Of a stretch of DNA of 12,412 bases, positions 1 through 8,099 are shown in pieces (the stretch's first letter is position 1; each line of letters starts with the position of its first letter). The notes under the pieces were generated by a model that was given only the letters and a program-made list of their open reading frames with translations, was not told the origin of the DNA and made no database searches. The stretch lies in NCBI GenBank assembly GCA_010094045.1, contig ML986951.1:7727-20138 (forward strand), given 5' to 3'. This DNA is from Lojkania enalia. Taxonomy: Eukaryota > Ascomycota > Dothideomycetes > Pleosporales. The position numbers were made by a program, and so were the translations under genes.

Positions 1-95
<95 letters not shown>

Positions 96-126
96 ATAGT
101 AGTAGTAATAGTAGTAGTAGTAGTAG
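1..126. repeat. (TAG)n trinucleotide microsatellite
   Basis: Forty-two tandem TAG triplets run from the window edge to 126, with two TAA variants at 94-96 and 106-108. The left end lies outside the window, so the full length is unknown. Every frame on this strand either contains stops or encodes a homopolymer, so it is not coding. Because RIP turns CAG and TGG into TAG, the tract could be a converted (CAG)n or (TGG)n repeat. It could equally be a native TAG repeat, and the sequence alone cannot decide. Confidence 0.97.
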
Positions 127-439
127 TCTACAAATATAATTTATAGCTAGATACTCTCGATTATTAACCTTAACTCCATATATACCCGTAATATTATAAT
201 ATTCCTACTATTCTTTATTATAGTATTTTATTATAGTTATCTTAATACTAATATAAATCTAGTATTTCGCGATTAACGCTCTATTAAATTCCCGTTAAGG
301 TTTCTAAGAAACCCATCAGCTAATTATATATCCGCGGATAGGGGATAAAGAAGATAGATAGAGGGTAATAGAGCTTATTAATATATAGATAGCGTAGTAG
401 GAATTAATATTATAAGCTTAGGACCCTTTAAATATACTT
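127..439. other. AT-rich spacer with no recognised gene
   Basis: About 310 bases of TpA-rich sequence lie between the TAG microsatellite and the first recognisable transposase codons. CpA and TpG are rare, as in the rest of the window. It may hold the 5' terminal region of the hAT element that follows. I could not identify a terminal inverted repeat or an 8-bp target duplication, both of which RIP would blur. Confidence 0.6.
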
Positions 440-2870
440 AATAAACTAAGGTAGAATTTAGCTACTTATTATAGTAAGATCTAGAAACAATTTGGGGAAG
501 TTATATAATTTCTAGATAGTTACCTATTTATATTCTATTACTACTACAGCCTTTAACTTATATATCTAAATAAGAATTATAATAGTATAAAGTATCTAAC
601 AAATTACCTTAAATTCTAGGCCTGTCTAAGAACTCTAGCTTCTAAGTATAATAGGTTTTATATACCTATAACTAGGCCTTTTAATAATAAAGATTTAATT
701 ATACTATTATATTCTACTAGTACCTTCGAGTATAAACTAGTCCGTATTATTATTAATAATAACTGGTCTTTTTAAATAGTAGATTACCCGTCCTTTTAAC
801 AATTTATTTAGTTCTTCCGACTAGATACTATATTAATTAGCTGATTTAGTTTTATAGGGCTATTTAAGCATAAGATTATAGTAGCTTAATCCTCTCTTTT
901 ATATAACCTTAGCTAAAATATAAAGATATTAATCGCGTTTAATATCTAATTTGTAAAAAACTACCTTAGTTTTCTTACAGTAAAAGAGTACTATATTAAT
1001 TAGGACTAGGAATTCTATGAGAGACTACTTGATTTTATTTCTATTTAAAGAAGTTATACTAGTACTTCTATAGTAATAGAAGTACTATATATTCTATTAA
1101 ATATAAATATATAACAACAATTACTAGCAGCTACCAATAATATTACTACTAATAATAGTATACTTATATATATAATATAAGAGAAACTACGCGAAAATAG
1201 TATTAAATAGAACTGCGAGGAGAATATAATTCTATACCTCGCTTATATTATTAATCTTATTATTTAGGAAATTATTTACTATCTTAAGCTCGCACCCTCT
1301 AAAAAGATAGAAGATAGAGGAACTTTACAGCAACGTGATATAAATAAGATCTAGATATAGGTTTCTATCTTAAATTCTCTTTATAAGGTATAGCTTTTTA
1401 TTATAGTTAGTTATTATAGTTATTATATACTAATTTCTAGTTAGATTCGAGCTATTTATAAAGTAATTAATTAATTGCTACAGCGCTATAAGCGTTTTAT
1501 TACTGTATAGAGCTCTCTACTACCTAAGTACCGGCTATCTATAATAAGAGATATCTTAACTTAATAGAATTCGACATTTAATATATATAATCGAGTAGTA
1601 GGCTTTAAATAATATATTAATAACTAGCTTTAATATAAAATTAACTTAAAGATCCCTGCTTAGAGATCTAGTAATAATAAGAACGCTGAGGTAGATTTCT
1701 ATAATCTCTAGCAACTTCGACTATCTACTACTAAATAGTACTATTTAATACTAATTGTAGACCTGCTCGGCAATTTTAAAAGAGTAACTAAAGCGTCTAG
1801 TAAGAATATAAAGCTTTAGATCTAGTATATTTAGCAAATATATAATAGGCTCTTTAATTTCCTAGATAATATAAATAGGGATTTAGCTGAAGATATAGAG
1901 AGTAACTTAGATTAGCTAATAGTAGTAAGAGCTGTAATAGAGAAGGGTCGATTTAAATTAAGTAAATACTACTTAAAAATAGATATAAAGCGTAGTTACT
2001 TATTTAACTATATAATAATCTTAGATCTATTCTAAAAGCTTATAGTATACGAGATACTTTTATTACAGCTATTTATTATATTAGCTTCTAACTATAACTA
2101 TAAGATAAAACTTAGGACCTTTAATATAGAGAAACCTATCGCTAACAATTCCTTAAATATCTTAATTACTATAATAAGGATATACTAGGCTATACTTTAT
2201 CTATAATACTCTAACCTTAATAGGTATAAAATAATAAGTAGTTTTATAAACTATCTCTATAATATTTATCCTTAAGTAGCTCCTTAAGTTTCCTAGGCTA
2301 GGATCTAAGTAACGTAAGAGAGGGAGAGAGAGAGGGAGAGGGAGAGTCAGAGGAAGAAGAGAAAGGACTAACTTATTAAGAAGGAGAAAGTTATCTAAGT
2401 ATACCTCCTATTCGAGGTTATAACTTTAATATATTAGGCTGGTAGAGAGTAAATAAATATTAGTATCTACAGCTTACTTAGGTTGTAAGAGATATTCTTC
2501 TAATATAGATTATAGGAGTTAGTATTAAGCGGGTTTTTAATACTACTAGAGATATAATTAGAGATAGAAAATATTACCTTATTATATAGAGAATCCGGGA
2601 TATTATATTTCTAAAATATATAATAAGTAGAGAGAACTATTATACTAAAAAGGTATACTAAGCTATAGAAGCCTAAAATACTAGTAAACTAAGCCCTTTT
2701 TATAGCACTAATAAGATTACAGATCTCTTTAAACTTCTAGCCTAGGTATATAATAAAGAACTAGAGATTAACTAAGAGATTAACTAGGAGAATATCGATT
2801 CTAGTACTACTACTAATAAGAAGCTACCGCGAAAGTATATTTATCGAGAAATTTATAAACCTCTACGGTT
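440..2870 (+). pseudogene. RIP-degraded hAT-superfamily transposase
   Basis: hAT transposases cut and paste DNA with an RNase-H-like DDE core. One frame (codon starts 2 mod 3) can be read from about 440 to about 2320 through TAA/TAG stops. Landmarks in order: a possible BED-like N-terminus near 440-640 (weak); the strand region at 932-1000, where the expected first catalytic Asp is Asn; 1121-1156, a decayed form of the hAT 'TDNASNN' stretch with Asp changed to Asn; 1235-1258, reading YLAYIINL where the family has CLAH-type residues, with Cys and His both now Tyr; 1565-1582, the NSTF motif with its preceding Trp now TAG; and 1760-2040, the FKRVTKA and KLSKYYLK segments. The C-terminal dimerisation region (2437-2665, GW-RVNKYQ then VFNTTRDII) is in another frame (1 mod 3). 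One TGA, in 'ISRF'-like context near 838, fits CGA to TGA. The end point is approximate. No full-length function is possible. Confidence 0.86.
2312..2352. repeat. GA-rich purine tract inside the hAT relic
   Basis: A run of GAGAGGGAGAGAGAGAGGG type, almost pure purine on the + strand. It falls where the transposase frame changes from 2 mod 3 to 1 mod 3: upstream it reads as Arg/Glu alternation, and just downstream the other frame reads as an acidic Glu-rich stretch leading into the dimerisation domain. Replication slippage in this tract is the simplest cause of the frame change. An intron or a short insertion between 2060 and 2320 is the alternative. Confidence 0.8.
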
Positions 2871-3124
2871 TATATAATAAATTACTATTATAAATATATT
2901 ATCGTGTTAGATTAAGCTATATAAGATTAATAGTTAAGGAGCGTACTACTATAGTCTATAATATACTATAGTATATTACTCTAGAATCTAATAAAGCAAG
3001 ATTAGTCTAATCTATAATAAATAGCTATAATAAAGCCCTAGAATATTATACTATATATACTCTTACTAAGCTACTTTCTAAAGTATACTAATTAGTTAAA
3101 CTCTAAGAAAACCTAGTTTATATA
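2871..3124. other. AT-rich spacer after hAT relic
   Basis: No domain was recognised. Gln-rich readings in several frames are a by-product of TAA/TAG density. It may contain the 3' untranslated and terminal part of the hAT element, but no terminal inverted repeat could be seen. Confidence 0.5.
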
Positions 3125-3265
3125 ACCCTACCTTAACCTATACTCTATTATTAAGTAGCTACCCTAACTCTACCTATACTCTAGGTTAATTAGTAAGACC
3201 CTAACCTTAATCCGACCCTACTTATATAAGACCCTAACCCTAACCCAACCTATACCTATCTACTA
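3125..3265. repeat. Degenerate 33-37 nt minisatellite with telomere-like CCCTAA
   Basis: Four imperfect units begin at 3125, 3161, 3198 and 3231, each opening with ACCCTAC or ACCCTAAC. Several go on to a CTATACT or CTTAT-type tail. The last unit contains ACCCTAACCCTAACCC (from 3231), two and a half perfect copies of the common fungal telomere repeat (CCCTAA). The stretch is C-rich on this strand, unlike its surroundings. It may be a subterminal repeat of the hAT element, an independent minisatellite, or a decayed interstitial telomere-like tract. Confidence 0.7.
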
Positions 3266-3556
3266 GCCTATTTTAAAATAGACTATAAAAGATTTTATAA
3301 AGTATAGAGAGCGTTAAAAAAATATATATATAGGAAGAAAGTATTCTATTAATTAAATAGAAATTTAAAAAGGCTGCTACTAGTATAATAGAAGGTAAAA
3401 AGTATTAGTAGAAGCTATTAGTACTAAATATTATATAGTATATATAGTATTATATATACTATAAAATAGCTGGCTATAATATTTATACCTGCTAATTAGA
3501 CGAAAAAAGGACTTAATAATCTTCTACTAGAATGTCTAATTAATATACTATAATAT
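3266..3556. other. AT-rich spacer with a near-perfect hairpin
   Basis: No gene was seen. It holds a 12-bp inverted repeat (3434-3445 against 3452-3463, 6-nt loop) made only of A/T plus one G-C pair per arm. In DNA this AT-rich such a palindrome can arise by chance, so I do not assign it a role. Confidence 0.5.
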
Positions 3557-3650
3557 TGTTAAGGGAGTCGTATATAAAGCCTAATATAGATAGTAGAATA
3601 GCTGCTTACTTATAATAGCTACTTGTTTATAAAGTATATTACTTAATACT
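3557..3650 (+). mobile_element. Possible LTR fragment (TGTTA start)
   Basis: The stretch opens TGTTAAGGGAGTCGTATA, the TGTTA start common in Ty3/gypsy LTRs, with a TATA-like GTATATAAAG directly after. It ends where homology of copy A to copy B begins at 3651. The first bases resemble the start of the candidate LTR at 5070: both have TGTTA followed, after a 4-nt or no gap, by AGTCGTATA. Beyond that the two diverge. It could be a 5' LTR remnant of copy A left by an internal deletion, or an unrelated solo LTR fragment. Confidence 0.3.
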
Positions 3651-5060
3651 TATTAAATTTATTAGACTAAGAAATTAGTTTAATATTAGTTCTAAATTAA
3701 GTATACTCTAGATAAGAATAATACTAGAGTAAATATCTTTAGTTATTATAAATAAGATATAGAAAATTTAAAAGTAGCCTAAACTAATAACTAGTTAAGA
3801 GTCCTATTTAGACTATATTAACTTTACCCTTAAATTAATACTAAATTAGTCTAATTCTATATTATTTAAATAATAACTTAAATAATAATACTAAATATTA
3901 TTAAAGGTTAGAAGTAGGTTATATTACTAGACTTTCTAGAGTTAATTAATATATTACTATAAGAAAACTAAGCCTCTTATTCTATAAGTATTAGATAGAG
4001 AATAGACTACTTTTCTATAATAATTACTTATATATTCTATTAGATTTAGGCCTTTATATATAACTTATATAAGAGGTTTATAACTAAGTATCCTCTATAT
4101 ACTTAAACGCTACTAAAATCTATTAGTTACAATCCTAAAAGTACTACTAGAAGAGTATAAAAGCTATTTATAAATAATATATACGGAATTATATTTTATA
4201 TTATAAAGCTTATCTAATATAAACCTAAACTCTAAATTTTATCTATTTACCTTCTATATTAAATTAACTAATATAGTACTTATATATTAACTTTAAAAAT
4301 TTTTCTATAGATAAGTCTAGATATAATTAGATTATAGTAGTAATTAATCGCCTATTTAAATAAGCTATATCTATTCTATACTATTATATAATTAATATAT
4401 AGGGAATAGCCGAATTATTTATTTAATAGATATACTACTTTAGCTATATATCTAAAACTATTATTTTAGACTAAAAACTTTAGTTTATATCTAGTTTCTA
4501 GTCTAAATTCTATTATATCTTAGATATAAAGATTAAACTATCTACTACTTATTATAAAGAAACTAATAGATAGATAGAAATTATAAGTAAGTATATTAAT
4601 TAGAGACTACACTCTTTTATATTCTTCTACTAAAATAATTAGAGTTCCCTATTACCTATAATCGACTAAGTATAAATAACTCTACTTTATATAACTATTA
4701 GAATATTCCTATATTAAATCCTATATAGATTTAAGCCCTATTAAAGTTAGAATTAGAAATATTCTATTAATCCTATTACTATAATAGATAAATTAAATTA
4801 TAAGAATACTTTAGCTCTAGTAACTTATATATATATAGCCTAGGAAACTATAAAAGCTAATATTAAGAAAGTTTAGAATCGTATATAATTTATTATTAAC
4901 TATTACTAGCAACTAATTAATTAGTAGGTTAGTAATATAGTCTACCTAAATACTAAAAATCTTACTATTTAGAGATTAAGTTAAAAGTTATCTAATTAAT
5001 AGGAGAGCTTTTTTAAAGTACTAGAGTAGTATTACTAACCTATATACTACTAGTATATAT
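3651..5060 (+). pseudogene. Ty3/gypsy pol relic, copy A (RNase H end + integrase)
   Basis: This is a 5'-truncated copy of the element at the right end of the window; 3651-4609 aligns with 11432-12412. It starts at the RNase H tail (decayed ARQVRW-type connection), passes through an H2C2-type integrase zinc finger (about 4030-4190, His/Cys mostly now Tyr) and continues into the integrase core (about 4295-4760). The first catalytic Asp now reads Asn. The second Asp is kept in a decayed SDRGPQF-type motif near 4470, and the Glu near 4575 is kept in an NRQTE-like motif. Copy A lacks 22 nt near 3976-3984 that copy B has, so the frame moves from 0 to 2 mod 3. It carries a denser RIP load than B: 4131-4610 has no CpA or TpG. 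The integrase C-terminus fades near 5030-5060. Protease, RT and most of RNase H are missing. Confidence 0.88.
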
Positions 5061-5069
5061 AATAACCGC

Positions 5070-5360
5070 TGTTATAGTCGTATACACACCGGGGGTTTAT
5101 TTATATTAGGTCGGTTAGAGGTAGTAGCTTTAGTAAAGAGAGAGTAATAGAATCGCCGGTTCTTCAATTATAATAAGTATATTTAGAAGTCTAATATAGT
5201 AATAAGATAAAATCTACGAGAATAACTATATAGGACTTAATTTACTAAGGAAATCTCTCGCCTTATATAGTTAGGTCTAAGACTGCTAAGCCTAGCTTAT
5301 TAGATCTATTATATCTATTAGGTTTATTCTACTATATCTAATACTTCTACTATTATTACA
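5070..5360 (+). mobile_element. Candidate LTR downstream of copy A
   Basis: It starts TGTTATAGTCGTATACACACC just after the copy A integrase tail and could end at ...TATTATTACA (5360), giving TG...CA termini and about 290 bp, a normal Ty3/gypsy LTR length. Its left part is richer in G/C and keeps CpA sites (CACACC, TTCAATT), unlike copy A. No purine-rich tract was seen before it, and no second copy lies in the window, including upstream of copy B's gag. So it is either the 3' LTR of A, with B's own LTR different or missing, or a piece of another element. Both ends are tentative. Confidence 0.35.
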
Positions 5361-5429
5361 TATATAGGTTATACTATATCTTATTATCTAGCTAATTATC
5401 TCTCTAGTTTCTATAGTTCTACTACTAGC

Positions 5430-5990
5430 TATTTAATAATTAGTTCTTAATATACTTCTACCTGTTATTACTTTATTAGTCCTTATCTAAATTAACCTAT
5501 ATAGTAGCTAATATTAGATTAAACCTTAGCTATAAAAGTAGTACTTTTTAGTATTCTATATTTATAATATCCGTTTCCTCTTCTATAGGTTTATCCTAAA
5601 GCTCTTTAATCTATTATCTTACCTATTCTATCTAGGTATAGTATCTTACTATTTCTAGTAGCTTATTTTAGTTTCTAACGTATTCTATATAGGTGTACTA
5701 TAGTACTATATCTATATTTTTCTATTCTAGGGTTGGTACTTTATATATTCTAGTAGGTCCTACTTAACTCGCGAGTATAGCTCTATTCTTCTTTCTTTTC
5801 CTCTTCTACTATACTAAAGGTTCAACGCGAAAATACCTCTACCTATAACTATTATACTAGTTACTTAATTCTTTTACTAGACGTTATAATAGATCTATCT
5901 TACTATTATTCGAACTGTTAGTCTATAAACTATAACTATTATAGTAATACTACTCTTTCTTCTATATATAGAGAGTATCTTTCTTAGAGT
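5430..5990 (-). pseudogene. Unrecognised decayed reading frame
   Basis: On the minus strand one frame can be followed from about 5990 down to about 5430, interrupted only by TAA/TAG of the RIP type. It encodes a basic run KRKRKKNR (about 5795-5818), resembling a nuclear localisation signal, then a long Glu/Gln/Lys-rich, probably helical stretch (readable around 5520-5740) with coiled-coil character. I do not recognise the family. The mirror frame on the + strand also has few stops, so the strand call rests on the charged, helix-like composition. It lies downstream of copy C on the same strand, but nothing shows that it belongs to that element. Confidence 0.35.
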
Positions 5991-6390
5991 TTATTCTATA
6001 ATCTTTCTCTAACCGAGGGTACCCTTTGCTGTTTCTTAGCGAATATATTAAAGGCCTATAAGAAATCTACCTCTACCTATTAAGATTTTGTAGCTACTAA
6101 GAAAGAGGAGATTTATTACTTTAAAAAATCTACGTGTTACTATTATATAGCTCTTTCTTATCTAGAGCGCGCTAAGAAGCGTGTCTATTCTCTAGAGGAG
6201 TATAGTTTAGATCTTAGAAAACGAGAGGTAAAGTTAATAGAAGAGTAAGAGAAGTTAGAAGAAGAGAAGAAGAGGTCTGCCGGGTTTAAAGCGTTTTCTA
6301 CTACTACTCTAAGTTTTACGCGAGAAGCTCCTTTTATATTACTACTACTATTCCTTCCTAACTAAACTCTATTTAATAATCTATTACTCT
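5991..6390 (+). pseudogene. Unrecognised relic: Cys/Tyr-rich motif plus Lys/Glu coiled coil
   Basis: A + strand frame runs from about 5991 to 6390 with only a few TAA/TAG stops. It reads TEGTLCCFLANILKAY near 6020, then DFVATKKEEIYYF, then CYYYIALSYLERAKKRV (about 6138-6185), which may be a former Cys-based zinc motif whose Cys/His are now Tyr. A Lys/Glu/Arg-rich stretch follows (about 6190-6280) that looks like a coiled coil, then a Ser/Thr/Leu-rich tail in which many CTA codons may once have been CCA (Pro). Past about 6390 the frame overlaps the antisense chromodomain of copy C and is no longer credible. The region keeps more TpG than its flanks. I cannot name the family. Hypothetical coiled-coil proteins with a Cys-rich start are common near fungal repeats, but that is only a resemblance. 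Confidence 0.35.
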
Positions 6391-7430
6391 AGCCTTCTAG
6401 TAAAACTCCTTTAGCTTTATAGTATAGTTGGTTAAGTTCTATACTAGTTCCTATAAACTTTCCTCCTATAGGTATTCTTTCTATTTTACTAGATACTTCT
6501 ACTAACATCTAAACCGCTTTTTTACTAGTATATATTCTACTTTATATTCCTATTCTAGTTCTATATTAATAGTTTCTTATAGTAGTATATTATCTAGTAC
6601 TAGTTCTAGTTTTAACCTATAAAATACTAGGTATATTTTTATATTACTTAATAGCTTTAGTTTAAAATTTATAGGTTTAATTTATTCTTTAATTAGAAAT
6701 AGTTCTATCTTCTTATAATCTAACTCTTTTATAGGTTTCTTAGTCTTTAAGTTTTTTATTAATAAGAAAACTTTACCCCTCTTCTTAAAGGTTAGTTCCT
6801 TAATCTTTAACTTATTAGCCTATTCTACTATTCTAAGGTTTCTTAACTAAATCTTTTCCTTAAGCTAATTATAGATTTCCTTTATTTCCCTAGCTTTCTA
6901 GTCTACTAGTAGAACTGGAGATTTCTTCTCGTTCTATTTCTAATATATAATAGCTTTCTATCTATAGTTAGCTTTAAAGAGTATAGTTCCTATAGTACTC
7001 TAAGTTATTTTATTATAGGCTATCTATACTATAGGTAATAGTTTAACCTAATTATCTTATTATTTATTAATATATATTTTTAAATACGTTTCTAAATTCT
7101 AGTTAACTTATTCTATCTAACTATCTATTTATAGGTAGAAACTAGTTAATATCTATTATTAGATTTCTATCTTTTCTATCTATCTTTACTAGTATTTAAA
7201 TATAAACAACTTATTTCTATCTAAAGTAATATACTTTAAAACTCTATACTCTATAAATACTATATATAATAACTTATATACTAGTTTAGATACTATTATT
7301 ATTTTTAATACTAGTTTAAAGTATATATACTTTATTAGTTAATCTACTATATTTATAATCGTATTATATTTTCTTCTTAATTCTAGTTCTATTAACTCTA
7401 GTAACTTAGTTATAAAGTTAATTATATAAT
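6380..7430 (-). pseudogene. Chromovirus-type Ty3/gypsy integrase + chromodomain, copy C
   Basis: Read from 7430 down, a single frame with no indel (integrase codon at 7342-7344 and chromodomain codon at 6475-6477 share phase) gives the C-terminal half of a Ty3/gypsy pol. Order: integrase core start (INFITKLLELIELELRRKYN, about 7420-7360; expected catalytic Asp now Asn), INIVD and LTKY-type motif (about 7352-7320), LDRNKLF (second Asp kept, about 7225), TSFY-type and ETYLKIYIN region (about 7150-7060), ANYR (about 6965), then a GPFLI-like stretch (about 6700), and a chromodomain (about 6560-6400) with KYLVK-stop-KEYL where the family has KYLVKWKGY; the aromatic-cage Trp is TAG. Chromodomains steer integration to modified histones. 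RT, RNase H and everything 5' is missing. It is a different family from copies A/B and lies in the opposite orientation. Confidence 0.9.
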
Positions 7431-8099
7431 GATGCGAAGAAATCGTTCTACGAAAAGCTTTACATACAACCTTATCCTAAAGCTTTTTACTTATCTTATC
7501 CTACCCCTAGCTCCGCCCCTTTTCCCTTCCGTATATAGTTATATACTCCCTTATAAGTAGTTTAGTAGTTCTTCTATATCTTTTTATATAAGGCCTATAG
7601 GTGTTAATAGAATTCTTAGGTCCCTAAACCCCTACGTACTCCTATATACCTCTAAGTAGATTCGTACCGTATTTAGACCTATTATTTTACCTGTACTATT
7701 ATATTATATAGAAGAACTTAATACTACTAGTAATAGCCTCTTTAATAATATCGTATTAATTATTTATTTAATTATATTTAAGTCTAAAATATACTCGATT
7801 TAGATTAGGTTATAATATTTATATACTATTATATTAAATTATTTAGTTATTTAGATAGGATTTTAGAAACCTTCTATTAATTAAAGCCTTTAAGTTTAGA
7901 ACTTCCTATCCCCTATAATTAGAATTGCTTTTAGAAAAGCCGCGTAGAGTATACCTAGGTAGAAACTCGGAGACTACTAATAATCTATTAGAATTAGAGG
8001 TAACCGCTGATATCTAACTATAATTCACCTTCTAATTCCTATATTAGAACCGATATACGCGTAAGTTATAGTAAGAATAAGCTTCTATCTACGCGTGTA
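7430..8099 (+). mobile_element. Probable LTR/leader of copy B
   Basis: Copy C integrase homology stops at about 7430, where TGATGCGAAGAAATCG begins. At 7499-7530 there is a pyrimidine-rich block (TACCCCTAGCTCCGCCCC, then TTTTCCCTTCC) followed by a TATA-like GTATATAGTTATATAC, a layout typical of a fungal U3 promoter. Gag-like codons begin near 8100. I therefore read 7430 to perhaps 7700 as a 5' LTR and the rest as untranslated leader. The LTR's right end and the primer-binding site are not visible, since RIP would turn a terminal CA into TA and a TGG-type primer site into TAG. No direct-repeat partner lies inside the window, so this remains an inference. Confidence 0.4.
7499..7548 (+). promoter_or_regulatory. 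Possible CT-block plus TATA promoter of copy B
   Basis: A run of C and T with almost no purines on the + strand is followed within a few bases by TATATAGTTATATA. Pyrimidine stretches next to TATA boxes are common in fungal promoters. The position upstream of gag suits an LTR promoter. Given how often TATA-like strings occur in this window, only the combination with the CT block carries weight. Confidence 0.3.

Noticed and set aside
2401..3120. Long Gln-rich protein in an alternative frame
   Set aside because: It arises from reading the abundant TAA/TAG as Gln. The hAT dimerisation domain lies in another frame across the first part.
3125..3265. CRISPR-like array
   Set aside because: The units are contiguous and degenerate, with no constant repeat/unique spacer alternation, and the setting is a fungal repeat block.
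3434..3463. AT-rich hairpin as a terminator or origin
   Set aside because: It is a 12-bp stem of nearly pure A/T in very AT-rich DNA. No T-run, gene end or conserved partner supports a function.
3557..5360. Copy A as a complete short element with matching LTRs
   Set aside because: The two TGTTA-starting flanks share only about 14 bases and then diverge, so they cannot be called an LTR pair from this sequence.
6390..6700. Continuation of the + strand frame as a Pro/Leu/Tyr-rich protein
   Set aside because: The opposite strand carries a clear chromodomain and integrase tail in one phase here, so the + strand reading is its mirror image.
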